Of a stretch of DNA of 64,000 nucleotides, positions 54,544 to 64,000 are shown piece by piece. The notes under the pieces were generated by a model. That model was not told where the DNA came from and ran no database searches. It saw only the letters and a program-made list of their open reading frames with translations. The number at the start of each line of letters is the position of its first letter. Position 1 is the first letter of the stretch. This DNA comes from Terfezia claveryi. Taxonomy: Eukaryota; Ascomycota; Pezizomycetes; Pezizales; Pezizaceae. Location of the stretch: positions 62,001 through 126,000 of the forward strand of contig WHUX01000144.1 in the NCBI GenBank assembly GCA_015179025.1, read 5' to 3'. A program made the position numbers and the translations under genes.

Positions 54544-57463
54544 GGCTGCGGAAAAGCTTGCCCCCCACCGACCATACGACCACACAATCCCGCTGATCGA
54601 AGGAAAAACTCCCCCTTATGGCCCTCTCTATGGAATGTCCCGAGCGGAATTGGAGGCCTTGAAGAAGTACCTGGAAGAAAACCTCAACAAGAGCTTCATT
54701 CACCATAGCTCTTCACCAGCGGGTGCCCCTGTGCTATTTGTGAAAAAATCGGACGGCTCTCTTCGGTTGTATGTGGACTATCGTGGCCTGAACAAGATAA
54801 CGGTCAAGAACAGGTATCCCCTACCTCTGATCCAGGAAACATTAGCCAGGCTCTCCAAGGCAAAATGGTTCAGTAAACTGGATTTGAGGGGAGCCTATAA
54901 CCTGGTCCGAATAGCTGAAGGTGAAGAGTGGAAAACGGCCTTCCGCACCCGGTACGGCCACTTCGAGTACAACGTTATGCCCTTCGGATTAACCAACGCC
55001 CCGGCCTCCTTTCAACACTTTATTAACGACACCCTACGAGACTTCCTGGATGTGTTCTGTACGGCTTACTTAGATGATATCCTAATCTATTCGAATACTC
55101 TAGCAGAGCACAAAATCCATGTCCGGCAGGTATTGGAGAAGCTGGAGCAAGCTGGGTTGTACCTCAAGCCCGAGAAATACGAGTTCCATGTGTAGGAGGT
55201 TAAGTATCTAGGGTTGATCATCACCACGGAAGGTATTAGAATGGACCCTGCCAAGGTCACCGCCATTCAGGAATGGGAAATCCCAGCAAATCTCAAGGAT
55301 GTCTAGGCCTTCCTGGGATTCGCCAACTTTTACCGACGGTTCATTCTAGGATATTCCAAGATCGTGGCCCCCCTCACAGCCCTGACCAAAAAGAACCGGC
55401 GATTCCACTGGAGTCCAGAAGCCCAATCTGCCTTCCAGAACCTCAAGGAAGCCTTCTGCTCAGCTCCCATACTAGCTCACTTTGATCCCGATAGTGAGTG
55501 TATCGTGGAAACGGATGCCTCCGACTATGTCTCCGCCGGAATCCTGTCCCAGTATGTCAATGGAGTCCTCCACCCGGTGGCCTATTTCTCCAAAAAGTAC
55601 TCCCCGGCAGAGTGTAATTACGAGATCTATGATAAGGAGTTAATGGCCATTGTGCGAGCATTCGAGGAGTGGAGGCCACACCTAGAGTCAGCCAAGGGGA
55701 TCATCGAGGTGCTATCTGATTATAAGAATCTTGAGTACTTCACCACCACTAAGCTGCTGAACCGACGGCAGGCTAGGTGGTCGGAGTTCTTATCTCGATT
55801 CAACTTCAAGATCAAGTATCAGCCTGGAAAAGCTGGGGGTAAGCCGGACGCACTGACTAGGAGATCAGGAGATCTCCCTAAAGGGGGGGATGAAAGGCTG
55901 AAGTACCAAAATCAGGTGGTACTGAAACCTGAAAATCTCGACCTGGCGGCCAATAGCCTTACTGAGGCTGATGCTAAAGCTGAAGCGAACCCCGAAACAG
56001 ATCTCCTTCTGTGGATACGATGGGCATATGCGGAGGACGACCTGGTTAAGGATATAATCACCGCAGTGGAGTCTGGACAGCGCCGTCATACCAAGATTTC
56101 CCTAGCCGAGTGCACCACTCAGGACGGCCTCCTATACAACCTAGATCGGCTCTATATACCTGAAGGGGAGCTGCGGATGTAGCTGATCAAGGAACACCAT
56201 GATACCCTAGCTGCAGGTCACCCTGGAGTGGCTAAGACGTTAGAACTACTAGCTAGACAATACACATGGATCGACCAGCGAAAGGAGGTAGAACAGTACA
56301 TACGGAACTGCCATATCTGCAAGCATGCAAAACCCACTCGTCATGCCCCCTACGGAACCTTGAAGCCCCTGGAGATCCCGGATCGGCTCTGGCAACACCT
56401 GACCATGGACTTTGTAACTGGGTTGCTGAAGGACTCGGGATTCAATGCCATCCTGATGGTGGTGGATCGGTTGACGAAGATGAGGCATGTTATACCTTGC
56501 CGAGATACCTGCTCCGCTCCGGAGTTAGCCAACCTCTACCTCAATAATGTATTCCGGTACCATGGCCTCCCTGAATCGATCGTGTCCGACTGTAGCCCTC
56601 AGTTTACCTCAGAATTCTGGCAAGCCTTCTACGAACTTCTGGGGATCAAAGTTCGTCTGTCAACAGCTTACCACCTCCAGACGGACGGCCAATCGGAAAG
56701 GATGAATGCAATTATGGAACAGTATCTGCGGGCCTTCGTCAGCTACCAGCAGAACAACTGGGTTTCGTTGCTAGCAACCTGCGAATTTGCTGCCAACAAC
56801 CAGTTCTCCGAGTCGCTGAAAATGTTCCCATTCCTGGCCAATTATGGCTGGCACCCTCGGTTCGTAGACTCCCTAGTACCTCTGCACAAGGCCAGGGAGA
56901 ATGCCCCAGCCAAGGAGTTCGCCACGCAGATTTCTGAACTCCACTCTACCCTGAAGACTGAGTTAGGTTATGCTCAGGTCAGACAAGCAGAATATGCCAA
57001 CGGGTCTAGGTTACCGGCCCCCAAATACCAACCAGGAGACAAGGTATGGCTCTCTAGCAGACACTTCCGGACAGAATGACCCTCTCGTAAGTTGGATCAC
57101 AAGTTCCTAGGCCCCTATGAGGTGTTAGCAGCTGTGGGCACTCATGCTTACCGGCTGAGATTTCCCAAGGATATCAAGCGCCATCCGGTCGTTCATGTCT
57201 CGGAGATCGAGCCAGCCGCCGACGATCCCCTTCCCGGGCAAAAGCACCCCCCACCTCCTCCAGTGGTGATCGCAGGTGAAGAGGAGTGGGAGGTTGAGGA
57301 GGTACTGGACTCCAGAAAACGCTATGGGCGAGTTCAGTATAAGGTCAAGTGGGTAGGGAACGAGGAGACTACCTGGCAACTCGCAGAGGACTTGGAGAAT
57401 GCGCAGGATTTGGTTACCCTATTCCATCAGCGTTACCCTCTCAAGCCTCGCCCAGCTGAATAA
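54544..57463 (+). pseudogene. Gypsy A Pol: RT-RNaseH-IN-chromodomain, four stops
   Basis: One continuous register from 54544 to TAA at 57461, with stops at 55193 (TAG), 55303 (TAG), 56180 (TAG) and 57077 (TGA) and no frameshift; all fit C-to-T (or one G-to-A) change. [22 protein letters not shown] (Cys usual at Tyr), [44 protein letters not shown]. RNase [40 protein letters not shown], then [11 protein letters not shown] where TDHKN is usual. Integrase: HHDTLAAGHPGVAKTLELLA, CHICKHAK, TMDFVTGLLKDSG, SIVSDCSPQFTSEF (Arg-Gly usual), DGQSERMNAIMEQYL. Chromodomain: EVEEVLDSRKRYGRVQYKVK. The amino-acid changes are also transition-type. Confidence 0.94.
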
Positions 57464-57641
57464 TATTTTTGTCTTGTCTTTGTTGATTTGGAGTTGGAAT
57501 TATGATTGTTGTTTCTGTTGTTGTCAGGTTGTCCGGCATTGGGGTTGTGTTATGGGTTATTGGTTATTCACCTGTCTTGTTTGTTTGTTGTTTTTCGCCT
57601 TGCCTTACGTCGCTGGGGCTCCGAGCCTAAAGGGGGGATAG

Positions 57642-58230
57642 TGTCACAACCGTCCTTTCCTAGCCAGGTTTGAGAGTCAGACGGGATTTTGTCCGACTCT
57701 CGTTATTATTGATTGATTGATATTGTTGTTATCTCTGTTCCCGAGATAAGGGGTCTTGGGAACGTTATTCCTTCCGGTAGCCTTGGCCAGGAAGGAAGCC
57801 TGTATATATAGCTTGCTCTCTCTGCCCTCTCGTTGGATCCCCATCCAACGTCTTGTATACCCAATACAGGACCTTACTTCCTCCAGCGCTTGTGCACCTC
57901 CCTTGTGCAGATCCTTGTCTCGAACAAACAACTCTGCAGTACAGCTGCCTCCCTTGACATACGCGGCAACTGCCTCCGCGTGTCTCATGTCCCTTGCCCT
58001 CTTGCTTCTTGCCTCTTGCCTCTTGCCTCTTGCCTCTTGCCTCTTGCCTCTTGCCTCTTGCCCTTGCTCCCGTCTCAGTCTTCCCCTGGTCACACACGTA
58101 GCGTTCCTACGTGTGTCTTACTCTAGCCTTTCCCCTGATCACACACGTAGCGCTCCTACGTGTGCGATTGCCCCTTGCTACTTCCCCGACGTACCCCTTG
58201 GTCGCCTTGTCCCCCAGAGCCCTCGTTACA
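57642..58230 (+). repeat. Gypsy A 3' LTR
   Basis: 589 bp beginning tgtcacaaccg, ending ccctcgttaca, preceded by the polypurine tract; carries the same cttgcct array and acgtgtg palindromes as the 5' LTR. Confidence 0.93.
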
Positions 58231-58549
58231 CAAGTTACCTAAGTCAACTCAGGCTGGCTTGACCTAGTATATACAACTGCATATATCTGAAACTACTAAA
58301 TATTATCTTTATTACCTTTATGTGCAATTATGGATCCTCAAATGAGTGGACCAAACTCAGGTGGATTCCAAAAAGTTAGAGCTAGCTTATTAGAGACTAA
58401 ATTAATCTGTCCTGTACTAAGCTAGTAGAGAGAAGCTCAAGACAAGCGCTAGTGACTTCACACAGTATAGCAGTAGTACCCATTATATTATAGAAGTGCA
58501 AAGTTATTATAGTGCACCTAGACTAGCTTACAATCTATCAAACAAGGTC

Positions 58550-59130
58550 AGCAATGCTCAGTATTTATATAACTAATACAGACTTGTTTAGGTACCTGCA
58601 GATTAGTTCAAGTAGACACAAGTGGTACCAGACAACTCAGGTGCACCGAGATGGACTTGATCTTATATAGGCAAGGTCAGATTCGGCCAGCTGAGTTCAG
58701 GCTGGCTCAAACTGATTTAGGTTTCTATATAAACAAATCTCAGAAAAGTGCACTAACTCTCCCTTACCTTCCAAAGTTAGACTAATAGCTTTATCACTAT
58801 TTAGTAACTTAAATCATATCTATAGACTCTAGATTATACCATTCAGACCTCAATTTATTTATATTCCCATGACTTGATTAGTACTTTAGGTCAGTTGCCT
58901 GTCTCTATTTTTTACCTTAATATTGGATGCAACTCAAAAATCCATCTATTACCCCATCTATACTCACCCATTTCGTATTCCTACTATACATTAATGAATC
59001 TCTATATCTTTACGAGGTACATATATTTTGCTGGATATAGTTCCATTCATTTTACATCCATTACGCCACCAAAAACGGACTAGCCGGATTCATGTGGAGG
59101 CTGATGCAGATCCCAGTTATAGTGTACTAC
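58550..59130 (+). pseudogene. Unknown coding-like repeat, right inverted copy
   Basis: From about 58555 this strand matches the complement of 44460-45060 (gcagattagttcaagtagac, cagattcggccagctgagtt). At 58874 it encodes MISTLGQLPVSIFYLNIGCN, matching minus-strand 44716 (MISTLGQLPVSIFCLNIGCD). Past 59047 the shifted frame reads YASPKTD-like then GLMQIPV..., diverging after about 59130. Substitutions are mostly to A/T. It is an older, AT-drifted copy. Confidence 0.45.
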
Positions 59131-59251
59131 TCGGTAAAGAATAGTAGTGGCAGCATATTCCTATTTTCCATATTTAACTTCTTCTGAACATACTCCAACT
59201 ACAACAGATATTTTGTGCTAAATTCTCTCAATTAGCAATTACTAAGATGTA

Positions 59252-59560
59252 GTCTCAGTGCGAGGTGCCCAGGTTAGATAGAATAAGGTAGATAGAGATG
59301 AGTGGAACTATATGAAGCAGTGTTACCATAGCAGTAAGCAAAAGCAAGGATATTTCGAGTGTGAGTTGATTGTGTTAATTAGACTAGATAGCAGGAAAGC
59401 AAGGGCTTTAAATATATGATTGAGGTAAAGAGTAAGCTTGATATGAAGTGTGAATATCTAGTAAGAGATGAACTAAGTAGGCCCATAACATAAACTATAT
59501 AGGGAACATGCAGGAGTAATTGAAAATATATTGTGAACAATAACAACTACTGACATAGTT
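59252..59560 (-). repeat. Possible LTR of the copia remnant
   Basis: On minus, tgtcagtagttgttattg near 59557 starts a segment with ccctatatagtttatg (TATA-like) and ctctatctacc and ends gagactaca near 59252. TG...CA ends and position 3' of the copia RNase H fit a 3' LTR. No partner was found. Confidence 0.35.
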
Positions 59561-59589
59561 GGGTAAATAGGTATTATTCTGACTCTCTC

Positions 59590-60720
59590 TCTTGAATAGT
59601 ATACCCCATGAGGTTAATAAGAGATTATTGTACTTTAGCTTTAAGTCCTTTAGGCATTAGGTCAGTGAGATTGTTGGCTGAGGGAACATTAGTAAGTGTG
59701 AAATTATTATTGTGAAGTCTTTTATGGATATAGTGGTAGAGAACATCAATGTACTTTGTCTTTGAGTGGTGGACTAGATTGTCTGCAATCTTTATTCTAG
59801 ATTGATTATTACATAGCAGTACAATATTTATTAGAATTTGGAGTTGTTCGAGTGCATGTTTGTACTAGATTGCTTGTCGAGAGGTAAGGGAGAGTGCCAT
59901 ATATTCTGCCTTGGTGGTAGAGACAGAAATGGACTGTTGCTTCTTAGAATACTAGAAGATACATGAGCATCGATCCTAATATAAAACAGTAGCCAGTAAC
60001 AGAACAATGGGTATCCAAACAATTAGTATAATCTGAATTACAAAAGCTATAGAGAACTATAATTGAAGACTTAGATTGAGTAGAAGACACTGAGTGAGTA
60101 TAAGAGAGACCAATATCCCGAGTGCTTGCTAGATAATGAAGAACATGCTTAATAGCATTATGATGGTCAAAAGTAGGATAATGAGAAAACTGACTAAAAA
60201 AAGAAACAGTATATACTAGATCAAGATGAGTGCAAGTAACCAGGTAGAGAAGTGCACCAATCTGTTGTTGGTAAAGAGTTTGGTCGAGCGGAATCATGCC
60301 CTATTCAGCTGAAATCAACTGAGTTTTAGGATTAAGTGGTGTCTTGACAGAATGGCAATTCTCTATTTCAAATTGAGTAAAAATTTATTCAATATAGAGT
60401 AGTTGAATGAAATAAACTGATATACTGAAAAATCTAAATTCGATTCTAGGTATATAGAAGAGTGAACCTTTATTAGTAACCTTAAAGTTTGACTTAAAGT
60501 GTTCTATAATAAATCTCCTATCTGAAGTATAGGCCACAACTAAGATATCATCAATATAGAACTAGATGAAGAGGAGCTTAATAGGGTATATAAATATATA
60601 AGAATCAAAGTATGATAGGATAAGGCCAGCTTCTTTTAGAACAGTTGAGAGTTTGAGATACTACTATTTAGGAGCCTCTTGCTTTAGGCTATAAAGTACC
60701 TTTAATAGTTGAAGGACTTT
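59590..60720 (-). pseudogene. Ty1/copia RT-RNase H remnant, AT-rich
   Basis: On minus, about 60700-60560 carries SLKQEAPK and IYPIKLLFI-stop-FYIDDILVV (YVDD block degraded), then 60297-59944 open: TLYQQQIGALLYLVTCTHLD, YTVSFFSQFSHYPTFDHHNA, VLHYLASTRDIGLSY and a RNase H Asp region FCNSDYTNCLDTHCSVTGYC. Further stop-rich sequence reads KKQQSISVSTTKAEYMALSL, the RNase H Glu motif, and ADNLVHHSKTKYIDVLYHY. It is a different copia family from 26.6 kb. Extreme AT content and stops point to intense C-to-T/G-to-A mutation. Confidence 0.82.
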
Positions 60721-60721
60721 G

Positions 60722-60910
60722 CTATCTAGACCGACAGTGCCTTGCTAGTAGCTCTAACGTTTTAGCTACCCCAGGATGACCCGCAGCCAGGGAATCATGG
60801 CGTTCCTTGATCAGCTGCATCCACAGCTCCCCTTTAGGTATATAGAGCCGATCTAGGTGGTATAGGAGGCCATCCTCATCAGCAAAAACAATATTTGCGT
60901 CCTGTGCGTC
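60722..60910 (-). pseudogene. Gypsy A-like pol scrap (integrase HHCC region)
   Basis: Minus strand reads FADEDGLLYHLDRLYIPKGE, LWMQLIKERHDSLAAGHPGV and AKTLELLARH, aligning with gypsy A pol near 56120-56260. It shows Gln where copy A has a TAG at 56180, supporting a C-to-T origin of that stop. It abuts the copia remnant on its left and a tandem array on its right. Confidence 0.85.
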
Positions 60911-61260
60911 AGACGCATGTAACGCACGGGACGATAACTCAAAATCAGGACGCGAACGCTTGTTGCGCCAGCGTCCAGACGCACTGGGACGTTGCTCACA
61001 CGCCTGGGACGCAACACCAATTCTTGGCAGTTGGGCTCGCGCACTGTGACGTTGCTCACACGCCTGGGACGCAACACTAATGCTGGGCAGTTGCTCTCGC
61101 ATCTGGGACGCACTGGGACGTTGCCACCGCGCTTGGGACGCACTGGAACGTTGCCCCCTCGCCTGGGACGCAACACCAATACTGGGCAGTTGATCTCGCA
61201 TCTGGGACGCACTGGGATGTTGCCCCCGTGCCTGGGACGCAAGCATACATGCAACCTTTG
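60905..61260. repeat. GC-rich tandem repeat with gggacgcaacacc units
   Basis: Blocks of gcactgggacgttgc, cgcctgggacgcaacacc, aatactgggcagttg and atctgggacgcactggga recur three to four times. Open frames on both strands result from the repeat. It begins inside the gypsy scrap. Confidence 0.88.
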
Positions 61261-61439
61261 TCCCGATGCACTTGGTGGGTAAACACAGCTTGCATCTGCT
61301 ACGTTGTTACACCAGCCAGCTATGTAGCCGGGTTTGCAACCTTTGAATATGCATGCAGCAGAAACATTCATTGTATTCGCCAATTATTTTATACACAGAG
61401 AGGTATTTAGCAATAGATATGTATACGGAACATGTGTGC

Positions 61440-61600
61440 AGCAACACTCGCTCTAACCCTTAGCCTAAGCTTCGCTCTAACTCTCATTGTATCCATCGCT
61501 CTAACTCTCACTCTACCAACCAGACTACTCTCGCTCTAATGCTCGCTCTAATTCTCGCTCTAATGCTCTCTCTAATACTTGCTGTAATATGCTGGGAATA
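61440..61600. repeat. 12-bp 'cgctctaatgct' repeat
   Basis: About ten diverged copies of (t)cgctctaa(c/t)(g/t)ct follow each other. Confidence 0.85.
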
Positions 61601-61904
61601 ATGAGCAAAGGGAAAAAGCGCGGGGAAGGGAAGTATATATACAGGAAAACCATAGTTGCCAAGGCCGACTGCTAAGGCCGACAATTTAGACTTTCCGAAG
61701 ACAATGAGATAGGGGATAATAAGAGAAGTGGCACGACAGTGATCAACGGCGCTCAGCCCCCCTTTCGCACACGGGTGCCGTACTACTCAATGCCTGGCCT
61801 GGTAATAGTCATATTGGGAAATCGTAGTCATGGTACTGCGAACGAGCCAAGTACTGCGATATGTGCGGAGTTCACGCTTTGTGATATATCCCGTAGGAAT
61901 TCAT
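61601..61904. other. Short stretch without gene; dispersed repeat piece
   Basis: 61635-61720 shares agtatatatacaggaaaacc and gccaaggccgac words with 6188-6240, so both are copies of a dispersed repeat. No coding support. Confidence 0.45.
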
Positions 61905-62352
61905 GCATTTACGGGCATATATATATAAGTATCCCAAAGCACGAGTTTCTCGCATATATATATATAAGTCTCCAAAAGCATGAGTTTCTTGCATATATAT
62001 ATATAAGCCTGCGAATGTATGGATTTCTCACATATATATATATATATGTCCCAAAAGCACGAGTTTCTCGCATATATATATAAGCCTGCGAATGTATGGA
62101 TTTCTCGCATATATATATAAGTATCCGAAAGCACGAGTTTCTCGCATATATATATAAAAGTCTCCAAAAGCACGAGTTTCTCGCATATATATATATAAGC
62201 CTGCGAATGTATGGATTTCTCGCATATATATATATAAGTATCCGAAAGCACGAGTTTCTCGCATATATATATATAAGTCTCCAAAAGCACGAGTTTCTCG
62301 CATATATATATATAAGCCTGCGAATGTATGGATTTCTCACATATATATATAT
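61905..62352. repeat. ~37-bp array with three unit types in higher-order order
   Basis: About twelve units end tttctcgcatatatatata; their variable parts are agcctgcgaatgtatgga, agtatccgaaagcacgag and agtctccaaaagcacgag, cycling in that order with a period of about 110 bp. Frames on both strands are by-products. Confidence 0.92.
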
Positions 62353-62378
62353 GTTCTGGTCCGTTCCGGGATTCCAGG

Positions 62379-62450
62379 CCATACCGGTATGGACCGGGCC
62401 GTTCCAGGATTGCCCGGGCCATACCGGTATGGCCCCCCATACCGGTATGG
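62379..62450. repeat. Three identical 14-bp palindromes
   Basis: ccataccggtatgg at 62379-62392, 62419-62432 and 62437-62450, within gaccgggccgttcc-containing GC-rich repeats. Confidence 0.92.
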
Positions 62451-62499
62451 ACCGGGCCGTTGCGAGATTGCGAGATTACCCAGGCCGTTCCGGGATGGC

Positions 62500-62848
62500 A
62501 CAAATATTCATATCTTCTTATATTTCCTTACGCATTTGGCCTAACCAACGTAAATCATTTGATGCTATATTCCTAGATTCATGTCTACCTTAACCTCTAC
62601 CCTCTACGCAGTCACCATCCCATTCCAAACTCCAACACAAATAGTCTCCCAGCATAGCCACGCTTGTTCTTGTAGTTCACCTGCATTATATGCATTTTGA
62701 AATAATCCATTTTATTCTCACGATTATCTAATAAGGCTATCTAACACGCTGCGCACCAAAACCCCCATCTGTACCAGCCTTCACATCCGCGTCCCTAGAA
62801 TCCTAGATTCGCCGTCCATATGAGCCTGCAATTCACTGTCCATATTAG
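62500..62848. other. No supported gene
   Basis: C/T-rich, no motif recognised; spacer between two arrays. Confidence 0.35.
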
Positions 62849-63600
62849 CCTGGATATCCGCTAGAATTGAGCAAGCAAATCAGCCTAGAATCGAGCGAGC
62901 AAATCAGCCTAGGATCGAGCGAGCAAATCAGCCTAGAATCGAGCAAGCAAATCAGCCTAGAATCGAGCGAGGAAATCAGCCTAGAATTGAGCGAGGAAAT
63001 CAGCAGAGAATTGAGCAAGGATATCACCGAATCGAGCGAGGAAATCAGCCTACAATCGAGCGAGCAAATCAGCATACAATCGAGCGAGCAAATCAGCGAG
63101 AAAATGAGCGAGCAAACCAGCGTAGAATCGAGCGAGGAAATCAGCCTAGAATTGAGCGAGGAAATCAGCAGAGAATTGAGCAAGGATATCACCGAATCGA
63201 GCAAGGAAATCAGCCTACAATCGAGCGAGCAAATCAGCATACAATCGAGCGAGCAAATCAGCGAGAAAATGAGCTAGCAAACCAGCGTAGAATCGAGCAA
63301 GCAAATCAGCCTAGAATTGAGAGAGGAAATCAGCAGAGAATTGAGCAAGGAAATCACCACTGGCATAGAATCGAGCGAGGAAATCAGCCTAGAATCGAGC
63401 GAGCAAATCGGCATATAATCGAGCGAGCAAATCAGCATATAATCGAGTGAGCAAATCAGCATATAATCGAGCGAGCAAATCAGCATATAATCGAGCGAGC
63501 AAATCAGCCTAGAATCGAGCAAGCAAATCAGTGAGAAAATGAGCGAGCAAATGAGCGAGAAAATGAGCGAGCAAACCAGGGTAGAATTGAGCGAGCAAAA
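62849..63600. repeat. 24-bp array 'gaatcgagcgagcaaatcag'
   Basis: About 30 units of gaatcgagcgagcaaatcag+ccta in a higher-order pattern (a block from about 62950 recurs near 63125). Because the unit is 24 bp, an eight-residue Ser/Glu repeat (SLESSEQI-like) is open on plus for 136 codons and a Leu/Ser one on minus. I treat these as repeat by-products; a secreted repeat protein cannot be excluded but no signal peptide is seen. Confidence 0.92.
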
Positions 63601-63859
63601 TTATTTGGAAGGAATGAACAGGAGAAAAGCTCTAAGTCCCAGCCGGGCACACCTTGGAAATAGGGACTTGCCGTGTCTTGCCGCCAGCCATTACAGTCGG
63701 ATCGACTGGCGCTGCCTTAAAACCAGATTACATGTCTTACCTACAATCATCCCGCCGCGTCGGTTGGGGCTCCTCCTGCAATTGGCAAAACCTAGCACAA
63801 AGGAGGAAATACCCATATATAGGAAACGAATGAGAAGACAAACATATAGAAATGATGGC
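63601..63859. other. No supported gene
   Basis: Unique-looking spacer between arrays, no recognised motif. Confidence 0.35.
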
Positions 63860-63879
63860 TTTTCGGCCTCTATATATGC

Positions 63880-64000
63880 ATGCAATTCATGCTTTCGCTG
63901 GCTCTAGATATTGGTGTTTTGCATGCTTCCGCTGGCGCTATATATTGGTGGTTTTCAAGCTTTCGCTAGCTCTAGGTATTGGTGTTTTGCATACTTCCGC
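63880..64000. repeat. ~37-bp array leaving the window
   Basis: At least three units of gctttcgctggctctagata + ttggtgttttgca; continues past the window end. Confidence 0.8.

Larger units (their letters stand above)
45365..58230 (+). mobile_element. Ty3/gypsy element A (chromodomain), interrupted by gypsy B
   Basis: Two 589-bp LTRs (45365-45953, 57642-58230), 5-bp duplication caagt outside, polypurine tract aaaggggggatag before the 3' LTR. Gag and pol are present; pol carries protease, RT, RNase H, integrase and a chromodomain. A second gypsy element (47918-54538) lies in pol between protease and RT. Without it the element would be about 6.2 kb, a normal size. It sits between two inverted unknown repeats. 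Confidence 0.95.

Noticed and set aside
59252..59560. Confident copia 3' LTR
   Set aside because: TG...CA ends and position fit, but with no partner LTR or clear polypurine tract I keep it only as a low-confidence repeat.
61901..62503. 200-codon minus-strand frame with IYICEK repeats
   Set aside because: Produced by 37-bp units in all three frames (157- and 91-codon shadows overlap it).
62867..63277. 136-codon Ser/Glu repeat protein
   Set aside because: A 24-bp repeat keeps frames open on both strands by arithmetic; no signal peptide, promoter or flanking unique coding sequence.

Overview
The window looks like a transposon-saturated, gene-poor stretch of a filamentous ascomycete genome (Pezizomycotina; no species assigned). 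The evidence is Tad-like LINEs with terminal RNase H, Ty3/gypsy elements ending in a chromodomain, Ty1/copia, MULE, Tc1/mariner-like and PIF/Harbinger transposons, two candidate short introns of the form gtaagt...ag, and premature stops that are mostly explained by C-to-T or G-to-A changes (RIP-like and/or 5-methylcytosine deamination).

Layout. 1-573: a partial minus-strand open frame leaving the window. 1130-1260: a gypsy RT scrap. 1799-3173: a Tc1/mariner-like element with TIRs, TA duplications and an internally deleted but open transposase frame. 3406-5405: a 2000-bp foldback element with MULE-like 10-bp target duplication. 5416-6500: decayed ~60-bp repeats. 7040-9955: a 2.9-kb minisatellite of 40-bp units that switches orientation near 7466. 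10763-13318: 5'-truncated LINE with 12-bp TSD. 13366-15971: complete but broken MULE. 16240-16773: a small unknown intron-containing pseudogene. 17269-19148: a second LINE family. 20241-20790: LINE ORF1-like remnant. 21953-26232: second foldback copy split by a complete PIF/Harbinger element (22510-25639).

26597-30735: a Ty1/copia element with 5' LTR, gag, protease, integrase and RT, invaded or expanded by tandem repeats and truncated before RNase H. 32290-34422 (minus): a 710-aa uninterrupted frame, the only convincing intact non-transposon-like gene, of unknown function. 34.9-38.4 kb: LINE insertions, some only 33-60 bp long yet flanked by duplications, plus an LTR at 35.6 kb. 39.5-42.2 kb: minisatellites and a tRNA-like module. 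44.1-59.1 kb: an inverted repeat of unknown coding-like sequence around a chromodomain gypsy (A, 45365-58230), itself interrupted in pol by a second complete chromodomain gypsy (B, 47918-54538). 59.2-60.9 kb: AT-rich copia remnant joined to a gypsy pol scrap. 60.9-64 kb: five consecutive tandem arrays.

The genes do not form a pathway. The history is one of nested insertion: target-site duplications allow relative ordering (A before B; foldback copy before Harbinger). The features most worth follow-up are the 710-aa unknown gene, the ultra-short LINE insertions, the inverted higher-order minisatellite, the unknown intron-bearing pseudogene, and the inverted membrane-protein-like repeats around gypsy A. 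I found no CRISPR, rRNA or canonical tRNA gene. All similarity calls come from motif recognition by eye; no search was run.
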